A DNA stretch of 64,000 bases, taken from NCBI GenBank assembly GCA_001695595.3, contig MBPM02000004.1, forward strand, positions 620,001 through 684,000. The letters run 5' to 3'. Origin of the DNA: Plasmopara viticola (taxonomy: Eukaryota > Oomycota > Peronosporomycetes > Peronosporales > Peronosporaceae). The position numbers were made by a program, and so were the translations under genes. The notes under the pieces were generated by a model. It was not told the DNA's origin and searched no databases. It saw only the letters and a program-made list of their open reading frames with translations. Below are positions 34,531-45,262 of the stretch, piece after piece (the stretch's first letter is position 1; each line of letters opens with the position of its first letter).

Positions 34531-36184
34531 CTACCACGAATCTTTACCCGATAGCTGCTGCCCCATTTGACAGCTTGTATATTTGATCTCTGTAACCCAG
34601 CGAGTTCGTATGCAAACATATTGCCTATATATCTTTGGTCGATAATAATCTGCGGTATCCACGATCAATAGCAATGTAATTCGTTGTCCGAGGTACGTAC
34701 AACTAATTTGCATGTTGACCGACTTCCACCCGCTCCGCTACTTGCCGAGGCTGCGATGACGTGGAATGTCGATTGTACTTTCAGCTGAGGTGCGTTTCCT
34801 CCTTCCAGAAAACAGCTCTCAATACACAAAAGTCCCACCCTGCTCCAGCCAAGCCATACAATAAAACTCAAAGATGTATCCACACAGTGATCGTGCTAGC
34901 AAGTTTCCATCTGACAAACCGAGAAGCCTTTGCAACTTCGCGCGGTCAATTTGCGACTTTGTTTAAACAATCAACTGCGTCGCCAAATCTGATGCATAGA
35001 CGACTTCGTACTTTCGATACGGTCCTTGGCTGTGAATGTGAATCAAAGTCTGAATAATCTTGGTCTTCGAGTCAAGCTCAGAGTCTATAGACACCAACAC
35101 AATGCAATCATTGAGAGAACAAGTGCTGCATACGGACATCAGCAAAGCTTGTGGGTTTGTTCCAATGTCTTGCACTACCAGGCGAGGTACACCACCCAAG
35201 CAATCCAGTCGATTCTCCCACACAGATGCTGCATGTGATCACATAAGAGCAATTGCCGCCAGTTCTTCTTTCGATCACAGTGGAATGTGAAAACATCGGC
35301 AGTATGAGGCTGCTTCTTAAACTCACCGAAAACGTCTCGTCGCGATGTGCTTGCGATAAAAACTGAGCATAGCTAGTAGGGAAGCCCAGGGATGCTTGTT
35401 GGGTCCATCAAATCCACAAGGCACCACAGGTCTGGCGACCAAAACTGTACGTTAAACTTGCTTGGCAACGCCACAGTTCAGCATCGCCGATCCATCGAAG
35501 TAAAAGAGCCCATTGTTGTCAAAAAGTAGCACGCGCTTCTTTTCGTTGATCAATCTCCACATGACATAGTAAACGAACACCGACTCTCCAAACCCAGGCG
35601 TGCCCGTGACGACAGCATACTTGACCACGTCCACATCTGGATTCAACAGCGCCTGGTCGGCGATCACTTAGTACGAAGAGCGAATGAAGAGCGCCTGACG
35701 TCTCGTTAGCGGCAGCAACGACATAAACTCGAGCCAATCACCACCTTGGTCAACTGTCGGGAATTGTAAGAAGAATGGGTCACTGCAGTGATCGAAAACA
35801 CCGTCCTGGGAGGCAACTGGAGCCGAGATCCCTTGCTCCGGAACCACACCAGCACGTGAACAACATCTTCTCTTAGCGAAACACCAGGCCCGAAAAGGTC
35901 CGGCTTGCTTAGTTTCCGCGACGCACGCATGTGCAAATACGATAAAGTGTCGATTTTGCTCAGAAAAAAACGTGTCCAGGTCTTCGTTGTCGGACAGCCA
36001 CGCGCCCGCCGCTGTCTTCGCCAAGAAAAAACGAAGCTTAACGCATCACACGTTATCCCTTCGGATTCCACGCCTTAATCACATCCTTAAGGTGGCCCAC
36101 TGTCTTCTGCTCGTCGATATCCACAGGGACGACGTCCACTCCCCCTTCCCGACCTAGCGCACACACTATGGTAACCTCTACCAT
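34531..36184 (-). pseudogene. Crinkler (CRN)-type effector gene relic with NTPase-like C-terminal part
   Basis: The minus-strand start at 36184 gives a CRN-type header domain (MVEVTIVCALG, then VDIDEQKTVGHLKDVIK) followed by an FFLAK motif (about 36035) and GAWLSDNED. CRN proteins are host-targeted effectors of oomycetes that usually act in the plant nucleus. The C-terminal half shows a P-loop-like TGTPGFGESVF (about 35600), WCLVD, CLGGVPRLVVQDIG and FEFYCMAWLEQGGTF, similar to CRN proteins with an AAA/retrotransposon-hot-spot-like NTPase. Breaks are a frameshift after about 36060, another just before FFLAK, a TAA at about 35669, mixed frames at 35240-35450 and further stops beyond. Walker A has Glu where Lys is expected. 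The end is approximate. It is not functional. Confidence 0.8.
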
Positions 36185-36214
36185 CTTGTATTTGAGCCGG
36201 CGGATTTTAAGTAA

Positions 36215-37110
36215 AGCATAGGGAGAAGCTGAATTGAGCATAAATGTACCGCTAGTCTTTCTTTTTCTTTACAGGTTCTGTGACATCTCCCTGTAATAGG
36301 AAGAGCATTCCGATGAGAATGATGGTCGCTTCTACAAACCAGCGCGGAGGCAAGTGTTCCTGGAAGAAGAAAAAGCCACCAGCAGCCGACAGCATAGAAT
36401 TGACAGTTGCACTGGTGACGGTGGCGGTTAGTGAGTCTGTTTCATGCAATTTTTTTACAAAGCAACTGAGCATGAGTGTGTTAGCGCTAAGCATCAGCGC
36501 CAAGCACAGCACACGGATTGCAGACGATATGAGGGAGCAATGTGGGGACAGAGCCAACAGTTGACAGTGCGTGTCGAAGAAGTGGAGCACACTTGAATGA
36601 CCGTCCGCACTGAGTTTACCTAAGAGACCGGCGAGAGCTGCGAAGCTTCCGGCGAGTACACTGGGGTGAAATAATGGTGAGTGCAAGCAGAGAAAATGGG
36701 GCAATGCAGTGCGCCAAAGTAAAGCAATATTATTCCGCGTACAATGAGAGACCTACTTTAACTTGTTAATACGATCTGGACGCATATCCTTGTATTAATA
36801 GCATCGTGTATAAGGCTATATTGAGACTTCGCCGTCTTCTCGTCCCTAACTCAACTATATCAAGAAGCCCGAGCTGCGAATCAAGATCACAAAAAGCTCT
36901 GAAATTTGACGTCTGTAGTGTCCGACTACGAAGAATTTATCTGCCCATGAGCACAATAAGACGTTATCGGAATATAGCTGCGGGTCCTAAGACCCGCAAG
37001 CGCTTGTCTGCCGCTTATGCAGGCATTTGCCGCACCAAAGCTTCGTCTCGCCGGTCCACGACAACCACGCAATGGGGAGCTTCTGCTATAGCTCAACATA
37101 CCAGTGCTTT
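36215..37110. repeat. Segmental duplication, copy 2 (TMEM42 and TMEM65 5' end)
   Basis: Matches copy 1 (18545-19537) in the same order. It begins near GAGCATAAATGTACCGCTAG and continues unbroken into the full TMEM65-like gene. This copy lacks the LINE patch, so its TMEM42-TMEM65 spacer is probably the ancestral form. Confidence 0.85.
36252..36704 (-). pseudogene. TMEM42-like gene, copy 2, first exon lost
   Basis: The main exon is intact and nearly identical to copy 1 from LAG.FAALAGLLGKLSADG to EPVKKKKD, and the splice acceptor (CCCCAG) is kept. The short region that holds ATG CGG TTC AG and the GTGCGC donor in copy 1 is deleted here. What remains is an ORF from an ATG at 36704 that reads into former intron sequence (MPHFLCLHSPLFHPSVLAG). 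It may be dead, or it may make a 150-residue protein with a new N-terminus. Substitutions near the end (VEATIILIGM) are conservative, which leaves both options open. Confidence 0.65.
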
Positions 37111-37831
37111 TAAAGTAAAAGGATCCATGCCCAAAGTACTTGGACGGAAATCCAGTAAATCGAAGTCAAAAGCCTCAGTGGACGCGTTATTGAACCATTT
37201 TCAATCGCTGTCAAAGGCCCAACGCTTTAACATAATGAAAAAAGTGGCTAGTAATTACACAAAAGAGCTCGAAATGCTTTTAAAGGCTGCTGATACCGAC
37301 CAAGATGGACTATTAAGTCACGACCAACTACGTGGACTGCTAACTTCCCGTTTTCGTCTCCGGCCAGTACTCAGCATGAACCCAACGGCATCCCTTTCTT
37401 CGCGTGCTTTATCTCCACCAACACATCGGCAATTGAAACTCGTGATGATCGGCTCGGCGATCCCGTTTGTAGGCTTTGGTCTTGTGGATAATCTGATTCT
37501 TTTAGTGGCAGGCGACGCAATTGAAACGCATTTTCACTCGTCGTACGCAATGTCAATGCTATGCGCTGCTGCACTGGGAAATACAGTGGCTGACGTTGTG
37601 GGGCTGAGTTTAGGCGGTGGCATTGAGTCCATGGCTCGACGTTTGGGTATCCCTGACCCCATGCTTTCGAAAGCGCAAGCCAACATGTCGGTCACGTTAT
37701 GGTGCAACTTTATTGCTTCCGCGGGCGGCATCACTCTTGGCTGTTTGATAGGTATGATCCCACTCCTTTTCATGAATCACGATGCATACGAAGAGGAGCA
37801 GACAGACGGATGTATCTGTCAGAAGCAATAA
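36947..37831 (+). CDS. TMEM65 family membrane protein with N-terminal EF-hand
   Basis: The ATG at 36947 was chosen because it opens an Arg/Ser/Ala-rich, acid-free leader (MSTIRRYRNIAAGPKTRKRL) typical of a mitochondrial presequence; the longer ORF from 36806 reads through non-conserved 5' DNA. Length is 294 residues. A polar region is followed by one EF-hand loop, DTDQDGLLSHDQ (about residues 110-121). The TMEM65 domain follows: AIPFVGFGLVDNLILLVAGD, AAALGNTVADVVGLSLGGGI, ARRLGIPDP and ITLGCLIGMIPLLF, with three or four membrane segments. TMEM65 proteins sit in the mitochondrial inner membrane and in animals are linked to Na+/Ca2+ handling. The added EF-hand suggests direct Ca2+ sensing (inference). 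Loop position 12 is Gln, not Glu, so affinity may be low. Confidence 0.85.
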   Translation: MSTIRRYRNIAAGPKTRKRLSAAYAGICRTKASSRRSTTTTQWGASAIAQHTSAFKVKGSMPKVLGRKSSKSKSKASVDALLNHFQSLSKAQRFNIMKKVASNYTKELEMLLKAADTDQDGLLSHDQLRGLLTSRFRLRPVLSMNPTASLSSRALSPPTHRQLKLVMIGSAIPFVGFGLVDNLILLVAGDAIETHFHSSYAMSMLCAAALGNTVADVVGLSLGGGIESMARRLGIPDPMLSKAQANMSVTLWCNFIASAGGITLGCLIGMIPLLFMNHDAYEEEQTDGCICQKQ

Positions 37832-37907
37832 GCGAAATAATGACACTAGAAATCGTACTAACACCTCTTATTGAGCATGAATCTTTATTCTAGTATTTTA
37901 CTAATGT

Positions 37908-37979
37908 AAATCATGAAAATATTATGATGAATTGTTATTCTAGTAAAATATATAATTTATCATAATAATTTCATGATTT
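37908..37979. repeat. AT-rich 20-bp inverted repeat
   Basis: The arms 37908-37927 and 37960-37979 are reverse complements at 19 of 20 positions, with a 32-nt spacer that repeats the word TTATTCTAGTA from just upstream. It lies 77 nt after the TMEM65-like stop, so it could fold in that gene's 3' UTR or be a small MITE remnant. Confidence 0.7.
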
Positions 37980-38033
37980 TCAAGTCCAAAATAAGAGTCG
38001 GTGCGCCATAATATTTGCAAGAGAGAATCCGTT

Positions 38034-38068
38034 GCGGCGGTGACCACGTCCCAGGACGTGACCGCCGC
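38034..38068. repeat. GC-rich hairpin with 3-nt bulge
   Basis: GCGGCGGTGACCACGTCC is followed after a very short loop by GGACGTGACCGCCGC. The arms pair fully if GAC in the left arm is bulged. It stands out sharply from its AT-rich surroundings, 177 nt before the next start codon. Confidence 0.7.
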
Positions 38069-38186
38069 TCAATTTGCATTCTGATCTTCCCTCGTCCTCG
38101 TTTAGTGGCCACTCATATGTACAAGAGAGGAAAGTTATTTAATATCTACAAATTATTAATAGCGGGTTATTTAGCCGGCTCTTAAA

Positions 38187-38202
38187 CCTCATTCTTCAAA
38201 TC
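38187..38202 (+). promoter_or_regulatory. Oomycete Inr/FPR-like core promoter of the NDUFA4-like gene
   Basis: CCTCATTCTTCAAATC closely follows the oomycete core promoter pattern (CTCATTYYNCAW) and lies 42 nt before the ATG at 38245. Confidence 0.55.
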
Positions 38203-38244
38203 GCTTAGGACCCCCTCCATCATCCTCTTTCTCTAGTCAAGACA

Positions 38245-38520
38245 ATGACTGCACGTGTTGCCCAGAGTGCTACCAAGAGATGGCTCGGCGACAAGGCCAC
38301 GTGGCCCGTAATTGTTACCTGCGTGGCCGCTGCGGGCCTGTGCACTGCACAGTGCGTGCGGTACCTAGCGGGCCACCCGGACGTCAACTGGAATAAGCAG
38401 AACCGCCAGGACATTTTTCGCTACAAGGAAGACGCTGGTGCTGACTGGCAGGCGCACCGTCGCAAGATAGCCACAATTCACAAGAACGCTGTCAATGAGG
38501 CCAAGGGCCTGAACAAATAA
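38245..38520 (+). CDS. NDUFA4/B12D-like (MLRQ) mitochondrial subunit
   Basis: A single-exon protein of 91 residues. After a short basic leader (MTARVAQSATKRWLGDK) comes one membrane span, WPVIVTCVAAAGLCTAQCVR, then YLAGHPDVNWNKQNRQD and a charged tail. The one-helix design with a following N/P-D-x-x-W/N-K-x-x-R motif is that of the MLRQ/B12D family, accessory proteins of complex I or complex IV in the mitochondrial inner membrane. Length fits the family (about 80-90 residues). It is convergent with the WDR81-like gene, with 157 bp between stops. Confidence 0.8.
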   Translation: MTARVAQSATKRWLGDKATWPVIVTCVAAAGLCTAQCVRYLAGHPDVNWNKQNRQDIFRYKEDAGADWQAHRRKIATIHKNAVNEAKGLNK

Positions 38521-38677
38521 GTCCGCCATTTTGTGACCACCAAGACGCACGTGCAGTCTTGTAATTTTACCTTTTCACAGCCTCCAAAATGCAAATACTT
38601 TTGTTGATTATTAATCTGTATTTTTGTTTCACAACTGCATGCAACCTCACCAATAGTTTACGTAAATTTCAAAAATA

Positions 38678-41600
38678 TCACACGACGCACTTAATGCAGC
38701 CATCGTCCGTGCCAAGCATCAAAAGTTGCCGCAATGGCAACACGGCCACACTATGAACCACGACGCGGCTTTTGCTGTTCCGAGCGCCCGTCGACTCCAT
38801 GAGTTGCCACGGTTCCATCCGCTTCGTTCCTGGAGTCTCGACCACTCCGATAGCACGCGCCTCAGTCGGTAGCTCGACACAATGCACACGCGCGCCACTG
38901 GCAACATACAAGACGGTCGTATCGACAGCGCAATGAACGGAAACGTGCGACGCGCAGATCCCGTCCGGCACGCCTGTGATGGTCAGGCCAAGTTGCGGGT
39001 GGCCGTGTGTGCGCACGGGTACGCGCCACACGCGCGCTTCCTTGTCTGCTCCAACGACGAGCAACTGCGAGACGGAGATTTGCTTCAAATGCACCACCCG
39101 TGCGCCATGTTCCAGCGCCTGCCACCGCATGGCTTGTCGACCTGTTCGAGACTCTAAGAACACCACGCTTCCACTTACACTGCCTAGAGCCAAGTACGCC
39201 GCACCGTTCACAAACGACGTGATGGCTGACAAGGTCACCCCGTTCGCCACCGAGTTGGATGCCATGCCACTCGCATCGGCGTGCCACTCGGCCACGACAC
39301 GCGGACCAGTCCGGACGTCGACGCAGACAACACGTCGCGTAGTGGCCACAGCCACGTCCACTGCCGTCGCGGTCGTCAACGAGACGACGGGCTCTGTCGT
39401 CGCAGAGAACGGGAGACGCATGTGCATTTGACTCGTGCGCAAGTCCCAGAGCATGACGCCAGAAGCCGAAGCGGCCACCGCCGAGCCATCCGATTCGCCG
39501 GCGCCACCTTGTTGCAAAGACGTTGCACGACCTGTGCGTGCAATTGCAAGGATTGGACGGCCGTCGGGTAAACTCATTGACGCCGCAATGCGCCCTTGGA
39601 TCGGGTGACTCGACAGGCGCCACACACGGCACGAACCATGCCGACTTCCCGTCAACAGCACCTCTTCGTCGGCGTCCACGCTAATGCAACGCACGTTACT
39701 GGAATGCGCTTTAATCGACTGACGGATCTCGGCACTCAAGGCCCACGAAGTACCAAGTCCACCACTGGCGTTGCCGCCATCTTCGCGGCGAGCGTCGAAC
39801 GGCTGACAGACGCGCGATCGGAGCCAAATGGCGTTGGCACTCGCGCGTTCGGGGGCAAGCGCAGTGTTCACGAGTTTCCGCTGTCGACGCGCTTCTTGCA
39901 AGAGCAACATTTTTTGACTCAGCGCACTTTCCCAGTGAACGGCTTGTGCACCCGCACCCACGAGCAGCGTCGACGGGATCCGAAGGAAACTGGTTGCTCG
40001 CACACAGTGCAGTCGTACAGCATGGTATGCGAAGCGCAACAGCTCGGGCAAATACGTCGCTGGGTTCTCTTGCTCAATGCTTGTCGTCGCCACTGGGTTA
40101 CCTTGCTCATCCGCTGCCTCCTCCGTACTCTCACTCTCTTCCTCAGTTGCGTCTTCCGTCACCTGCGTCAGGTCTTGAGATTGAACCCGCGACTTTGCCA
40201 AGCGATCATCCAACGCACTGACGTGTCGCTGATCATTGCGCCCCACTTGACTCGTGTACCCTCGCACGCCACTTGCGTCGACGTTAGTATTGGAGCCAAG
40301 TGGCAATAACAATAGTTGAAGAACGGAACTTCCGGCGACGAGGGGAAAGTGCCGGTTGAATCCTTCTTTTCCCAACAACGTACGCAGTGGCACACATAGC
40401 TCACTCACCATTTCACTGGCAAGATCCCATTGAAAGTTGGATACTTCCAGCTCAGCATACACGTCACTGCACCGTTTGAAGAAGCGATTGATCCCGGCCA
40501 CAACGATCGAATCTGCGACGGTCGTTTCAGGACCAAGTTTGCGGCACACTGCCACGATAGTACGGGCGAGACCCACCACGGTGAACGCGCGGAGATTACG
40601 ATGGTCGGCATCTTTGATTATGTGCAAACTGCGCAACACCTTTTGCTTTGTTGCATGTGTCGTGACACTGGACGATAGAGGCACTGACTCACTCGATACA
40701 CTTTGGCTGGTAGCAGCTGCGATCACTGCAGTAGCCATTTGAGGATGGAGAAAAGGCGGCGACGTTTGGGCCAGTAACTCCATCAAGTTGCTACGCGCCC
40801 GTCGAGACAGTAAATCGTGCAAGGACGTCGGATCATTGAGCGTACGTACCACGTGTCGTAACATGCGCAACAATACGTAAATCTCTCGACCAAGTTCCTC
40901 CTACAAGCCATTAAACACCAGTTAAAACCCAATTGACTTGCAACAGGTGAATCTTACAACGTACCGGGACCCCTTCAATGCGTACGGAACCAATTTTTTC
41001 AGACAACGAGACAAGCCGTGGTAATACCTCAAAGAGTCGCGGCAAGAGCATGTCGATTACCGGATACTCGCCTGCTTCTCGACACACTTGCAAGACCGCG
41101 TCCGCTACGTGATGCGGTTCGTACAGCTGCGTCTTAAACAAGAATGTCAAGTGAAAGTCCGACGCCCCCGACACGGTCTCGTTCATGACAACGGGTATTT
41201 TCTTGTCCGTGCACCGAAGTGTCTTTGCCTCTGCGAGGTGCGTCCATCGACTTTTCACACGACCGAGCTGGTTCAACAACGCAGGGAGGACGTATTTTGT
41301 GGTCAATGACGGACCAAGCATCACGGGTGACGCCAATTCGCCAAACGTCACAGCAGCAAGGGCAGCGGATTCTAAAGCAAAGGGTGGCAACGGGGAGGAA
41401 TGAAGAGGAAGCGGCGTGAACGACGATCGTGCCTCAGCATCTGAATCCGCTATTGCAGGAGGGACGAGCCACTCGAGAATGACAGGAACAAAACTAGTGA
41501 GCACCGTAGCCGCCCCAAACGCGCGAAGTAAGGATAGCAACACGTCAGGCGCTACGAGACAGCAGCGAAGGAGTGGCGACTGTGCCAGTTCATTGCTCTC

Positions 41601-44600
41601 GTACACGCGTACAACATCCGGCAACAGTTCCGCACGTGCGCGTTCGCGACCGAGCTGACGTGCCATTTCAGGGAGCAAAAAAACAACAGCTGCAGTCACG
41701 TAGTCGGCGCGGATCGTCTCAGTGTGGGAGCGCGCACGAAAAAAGCGCATGAGTTCTGGCATTGCCACGCGAAAAAGCAATTCGGATAGATTAGACATGG
41801 ACGACAGCGATCGGCGCGCAAGTGTAAAGCGCGCGTGCCACTCCCGTTCTGGAACCGTGTGTAACTTGGCTAAAAATTGGTACACGACAGCCATATCCGT
41901 GGGGAAGAAAGCCGACGGCGCAGCGTGGATAGCACCTGGAGGCATGGTCGGTACCACACATCGATCATTTCTTAAAGCAGATGCAGCGATCTGTGGCGTG
42001 GCAATGAATTCCAACCCTTCGACTTGACACGCAAGAAGGAGACGGTCACGTGGGTCGGGATGCAACATGTCCAGCACGCTCGCTTTCAAGTTGAGCGGCA
42101 ATCCTGTTAGTCGACTAGCCACTGCGTAGTTCCACGGAAACCTCGAATGGGTCGACGAAGATTTGCACTGAGCAGCTAATAGACCCGAGATCCAGCCATC
42201 GTCACAAGGTCGATTCGCTGTACCTTGACTGTGTTTATGTCGGGCATATGCCTTCAGATACTTTTCTAACGAACGTCTCGAAAAGACTGGCGTTTGTATG
42301 TACAACTCGGCGGCAATACACCCCAAGGAAAAGATGTCGGCCGCTTGTGCACGTTCCAACGACGTCAATTCTTGTGCTGAGGACTCGAGCAGCTCGTCAG
42401 GAATGCGGTAGACTGGATCAACAATCTCTTCTGCAAACGTTTGGTCTTCTCCATACCTGAACGCTTCCCTTTCGTTGTCGTGGTCATCACTTGGCAGAAC
42501 GATCCGTAGTCCAAGCTGCAGCAGCTTTAAATCCATATCATCAAGTGGCCCCAACGCCTGAATTCTTGCACAATCGTTCGCAGCATTGATCTCCGACGAT
42601 TGCACATCTCCTAACGCGAGCAACAAGTCGTGACCTCCACCTCCACTTGCACTGCGTCGATGGCCATAGCTACTGCCAGTCACCCCGTTTGAAGAATCGT
42701 CTTCCGGCTGACGGATTTGTTGCCATAAATCCCGTAACAAGTGTGTGCCGGTACTGGGACTTCCACTCCCCAACGACGCGTGTCGTGTGTGGTTTGATCC
42801 TTCTCGACGGTCGCCATTGCCTGATGGTCCTCCAGTGAGAGGGCCACTCACGCCTTGGGGCGTCGTGATGGTAAGGACTCGCAAATGGTCCATCGGTCCA
42901 CTATTGCCTGTCAAGCTTCGACTGCTTATCGAGTTTGGTGGACTAGCTGAGGTTTCCGAGATGTTGAGAGGTTTCGCACCATTGACAAAGCTATTGTTCG
43001 TACTGCTACTCAAGTTTGACGCCTCGGAATGAAAAAGATTGCCTAATCGTGACGTACTCATGCCGCTGGAAACAGGTAGCGAGGACGGCACGAGACTCGG
43101 CGATGCGTCACGACCACCACTTGTGAGAAAGATCGAAGACACTGGTGGCTCCATCGCGGCCAAATTCGCTTGGGAACGGGTGCGAGGCTTGCCTCCACGT
43201 CGACGTTGCTTTAGATTCCGCATAAGCACTTGACTTCGCGTGACATCCGTCGGTGCAGCGGCTGGCACGTTCCCGGTATTTGCGGTACCAGCCCCAAGAA
43301 AGCTGCTCCCGTTCTCTCCTCCACTCAGACCATGTGCAAGACCAAAGCGCGTGACTTCAACTTCCTGACCGGTTTTAACCCCAAGCGTACTCATTCCACC
43401 ACTTCCGTTTGACGTCAACGACGGTGCATTGGGTCCATCCTTCTGTCCATCGGCCACCACCTGCATCGCTCTCGATACCATCGCATTCACCTCCTTCGGT
43501 GTCCCTTGCGGTCGCAGAACCGCTTGTGGAGTCGCACCTTTGGCACGAAAGGACTCACTCGTCATGGCTTCATCGTTTGCTTTCGTTTTGTCCTGACGAT
43601 ACAAGCGTCGCGGATGCGCAACGTCAAACAATTGTACAAAACCCGGACTCTTGCCGGCAGAATGTACGGCAAGCGGCACGTTCTTCTCGTGAATCGCCGT
43701 TTTGCCGCTTAACGCCGCACCAAAGTTTAGATCGATCCACTGGTGCAGCTGGGCCGAGACGTGGTCGCTCTCGAGCATTTCCCGATGACACTGCACAAAG
43801 ACCGAAGCCGCCTGCTCGCTATGTGGTGTCCCCCACGCCGGAACCTGAAGGTCCGCCATGTCGTCGCCATGTAAGGACTTGAAGATGGTCGGGTCCGTAT
43901 AAAATTCGGGAATGCACTCGTCCGGCGTCCACTCAAACATTCGCGCCATTGTCGCGGGGTATTCACGAGCTTGAAAGTCGCCCCGTACGATACGTCGGAG
44001 TAACGGCATGGGCGTCCGTCTCGCGGCGTAAATATAGTACGTGATCTCCGATAGACTCTCGGTGATATGATGGGGTACGGCACTGCTGGCAAACGTCCGG
44101 TCTAGTTGGGCATCGCCCTTGTTCAATCGAAACTTACTCTTGCTCAAGTCGCGCCAGCCACTGTGCGGTCCTGCTGTAAAGTCCGTGACCCACGGCACGA
44201 ACGGATGAAAGACGCCGTCTTCCATTCGACGTCCAGCCGCCGTATTCAACACCAAGAGATACTCTAGATTGTTCACGTCACCGATGCACCATCGCTCGGT
44301 CATTGACTGCGACGTATACGACTCGACAGCCCGTGGCACGGTCCACGTTGTACCCACTGCATTGGCGTGGCCTTGCACGTCGTATACACGAGGGAGTGCA
44401 CCAAGATGGAGCCACAGCGTGTCGGACAGATACAAGTCACGGGGGGACAAGCCGTCGCACGCCATTCCACGCTCGTGCAAGAACGCAAGGACGCGACACA
44501 ATTGAAACAACACGAGTCGTTTCTTGCCATCACTGAGTGCATCCTGATCCTCGTGCCACGATTCGTGCGTCTCAAAGTCGACGGATGATGGACCCGTGAG

Positions 44601-45262
44601 GACGGATTGATTGTATTTCAGTACATCGAGCAGCGACTGGGCTGGGAACTCCAAGACAGCGTACGTGCACGGTGATGGCATTGTCTTTAGCGTAATTAAT
44701 CCATGCAGCGTAGGCAAGTGAGCATTCTGGGACGTGGCATGCTTTTCAAAGAGTTTGTACGTGATGTCGCCGCCGGCTACTGGTTCGTACACTGGAATCT
44801 CCGCGTATAAATGCTTGAGTACGTCTTGCGGTGATATCTACAGATGTGTTGACAGCAAGTGGTGTCACCACGACGAATCAGTGGATATCCTACGATTATT
44901 GACAATATCACCTGTTGCAGCTCCCAGACGTCGCGCGCTTGCGTCGAGACGTGCGTTAGTGGCTCGAAGAGGTGCTGGGCGTGGCCAAAACCCAATTCTT
45001 GAGCTAAAAGCGTCTCCAAGTCGTGGTGAAGACGATTGCTATGGTGGTTTATAGCTGATGGACGTGGTGGTGTGCCCGTTTTCGACTCGACCGACTGCTG
45101 TAGCGACGGCAGCTCGCGTACGAGCCATTCGGCCAATTGTGTGGCGTCTTGAGGGTGTGGAACGAGACAGCGGGCGGATTGAGGGTCCGATGAAGCATAA
45201 GCGAATTTCCAGTCCAAAGATGCTCGGAGCGCCTCCCGCACGTCGCCGCGCGGCGATGCCAT
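38678..45262 (-). CDS. WDR81-like BEACH/WD40 protein, three exons
   Basis: Exons inferred are 45262-44912, 44837-40965 and 40900-38678, with GT-AG introns of 74 and 64 nt, giving 2148 residues. In order it has a conserved N-terminus and a kinase-like stretch ([20 protein letters not shown], about residue 228). The BEACH domain follows ([19 protein letters not shown], then [39 protein letters not shown] and [20 protein letters not shown]; about 315-470). Next come a long low-complexity Ser/Gly region, a second kinase-like C-lobe ([18 protein letters not shown], about 967; LHPDPRDRL) and helical repeats. WD40 repeats from about residue 1800 to the end include [25 protein letters not shown], kinase-like and WD40 in this order is the WDR81 layout. 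WDR81 with WDR91 restrains endosomal PI3-kinase activity during early-to-late endosome maturation. Endosomal function here is inferred. Confidence 0.85.

Larger units (their letters stand above)
37832..38186. other. Intergenic region with two hairpins
   Basis: The spacer between the TMEM65-like and NDUFA4-like genes has no gene. It holds an AT-rich inverted repeat and a GC-rich hairpin listed separately. Confidence 0.6.

Noticed and set aside
38862..39632. 256-residue reverse ORF rich in Arg/Cys/Gly
   Set aside because: Same strand but wrong frame of the WD40 exon; a shadow of GC-rich codons.
39596..40309. 237-residue plus-strand ORF
   Set aside because: Antisense to the WD40 exon of the WDR81-like gene; no motif.
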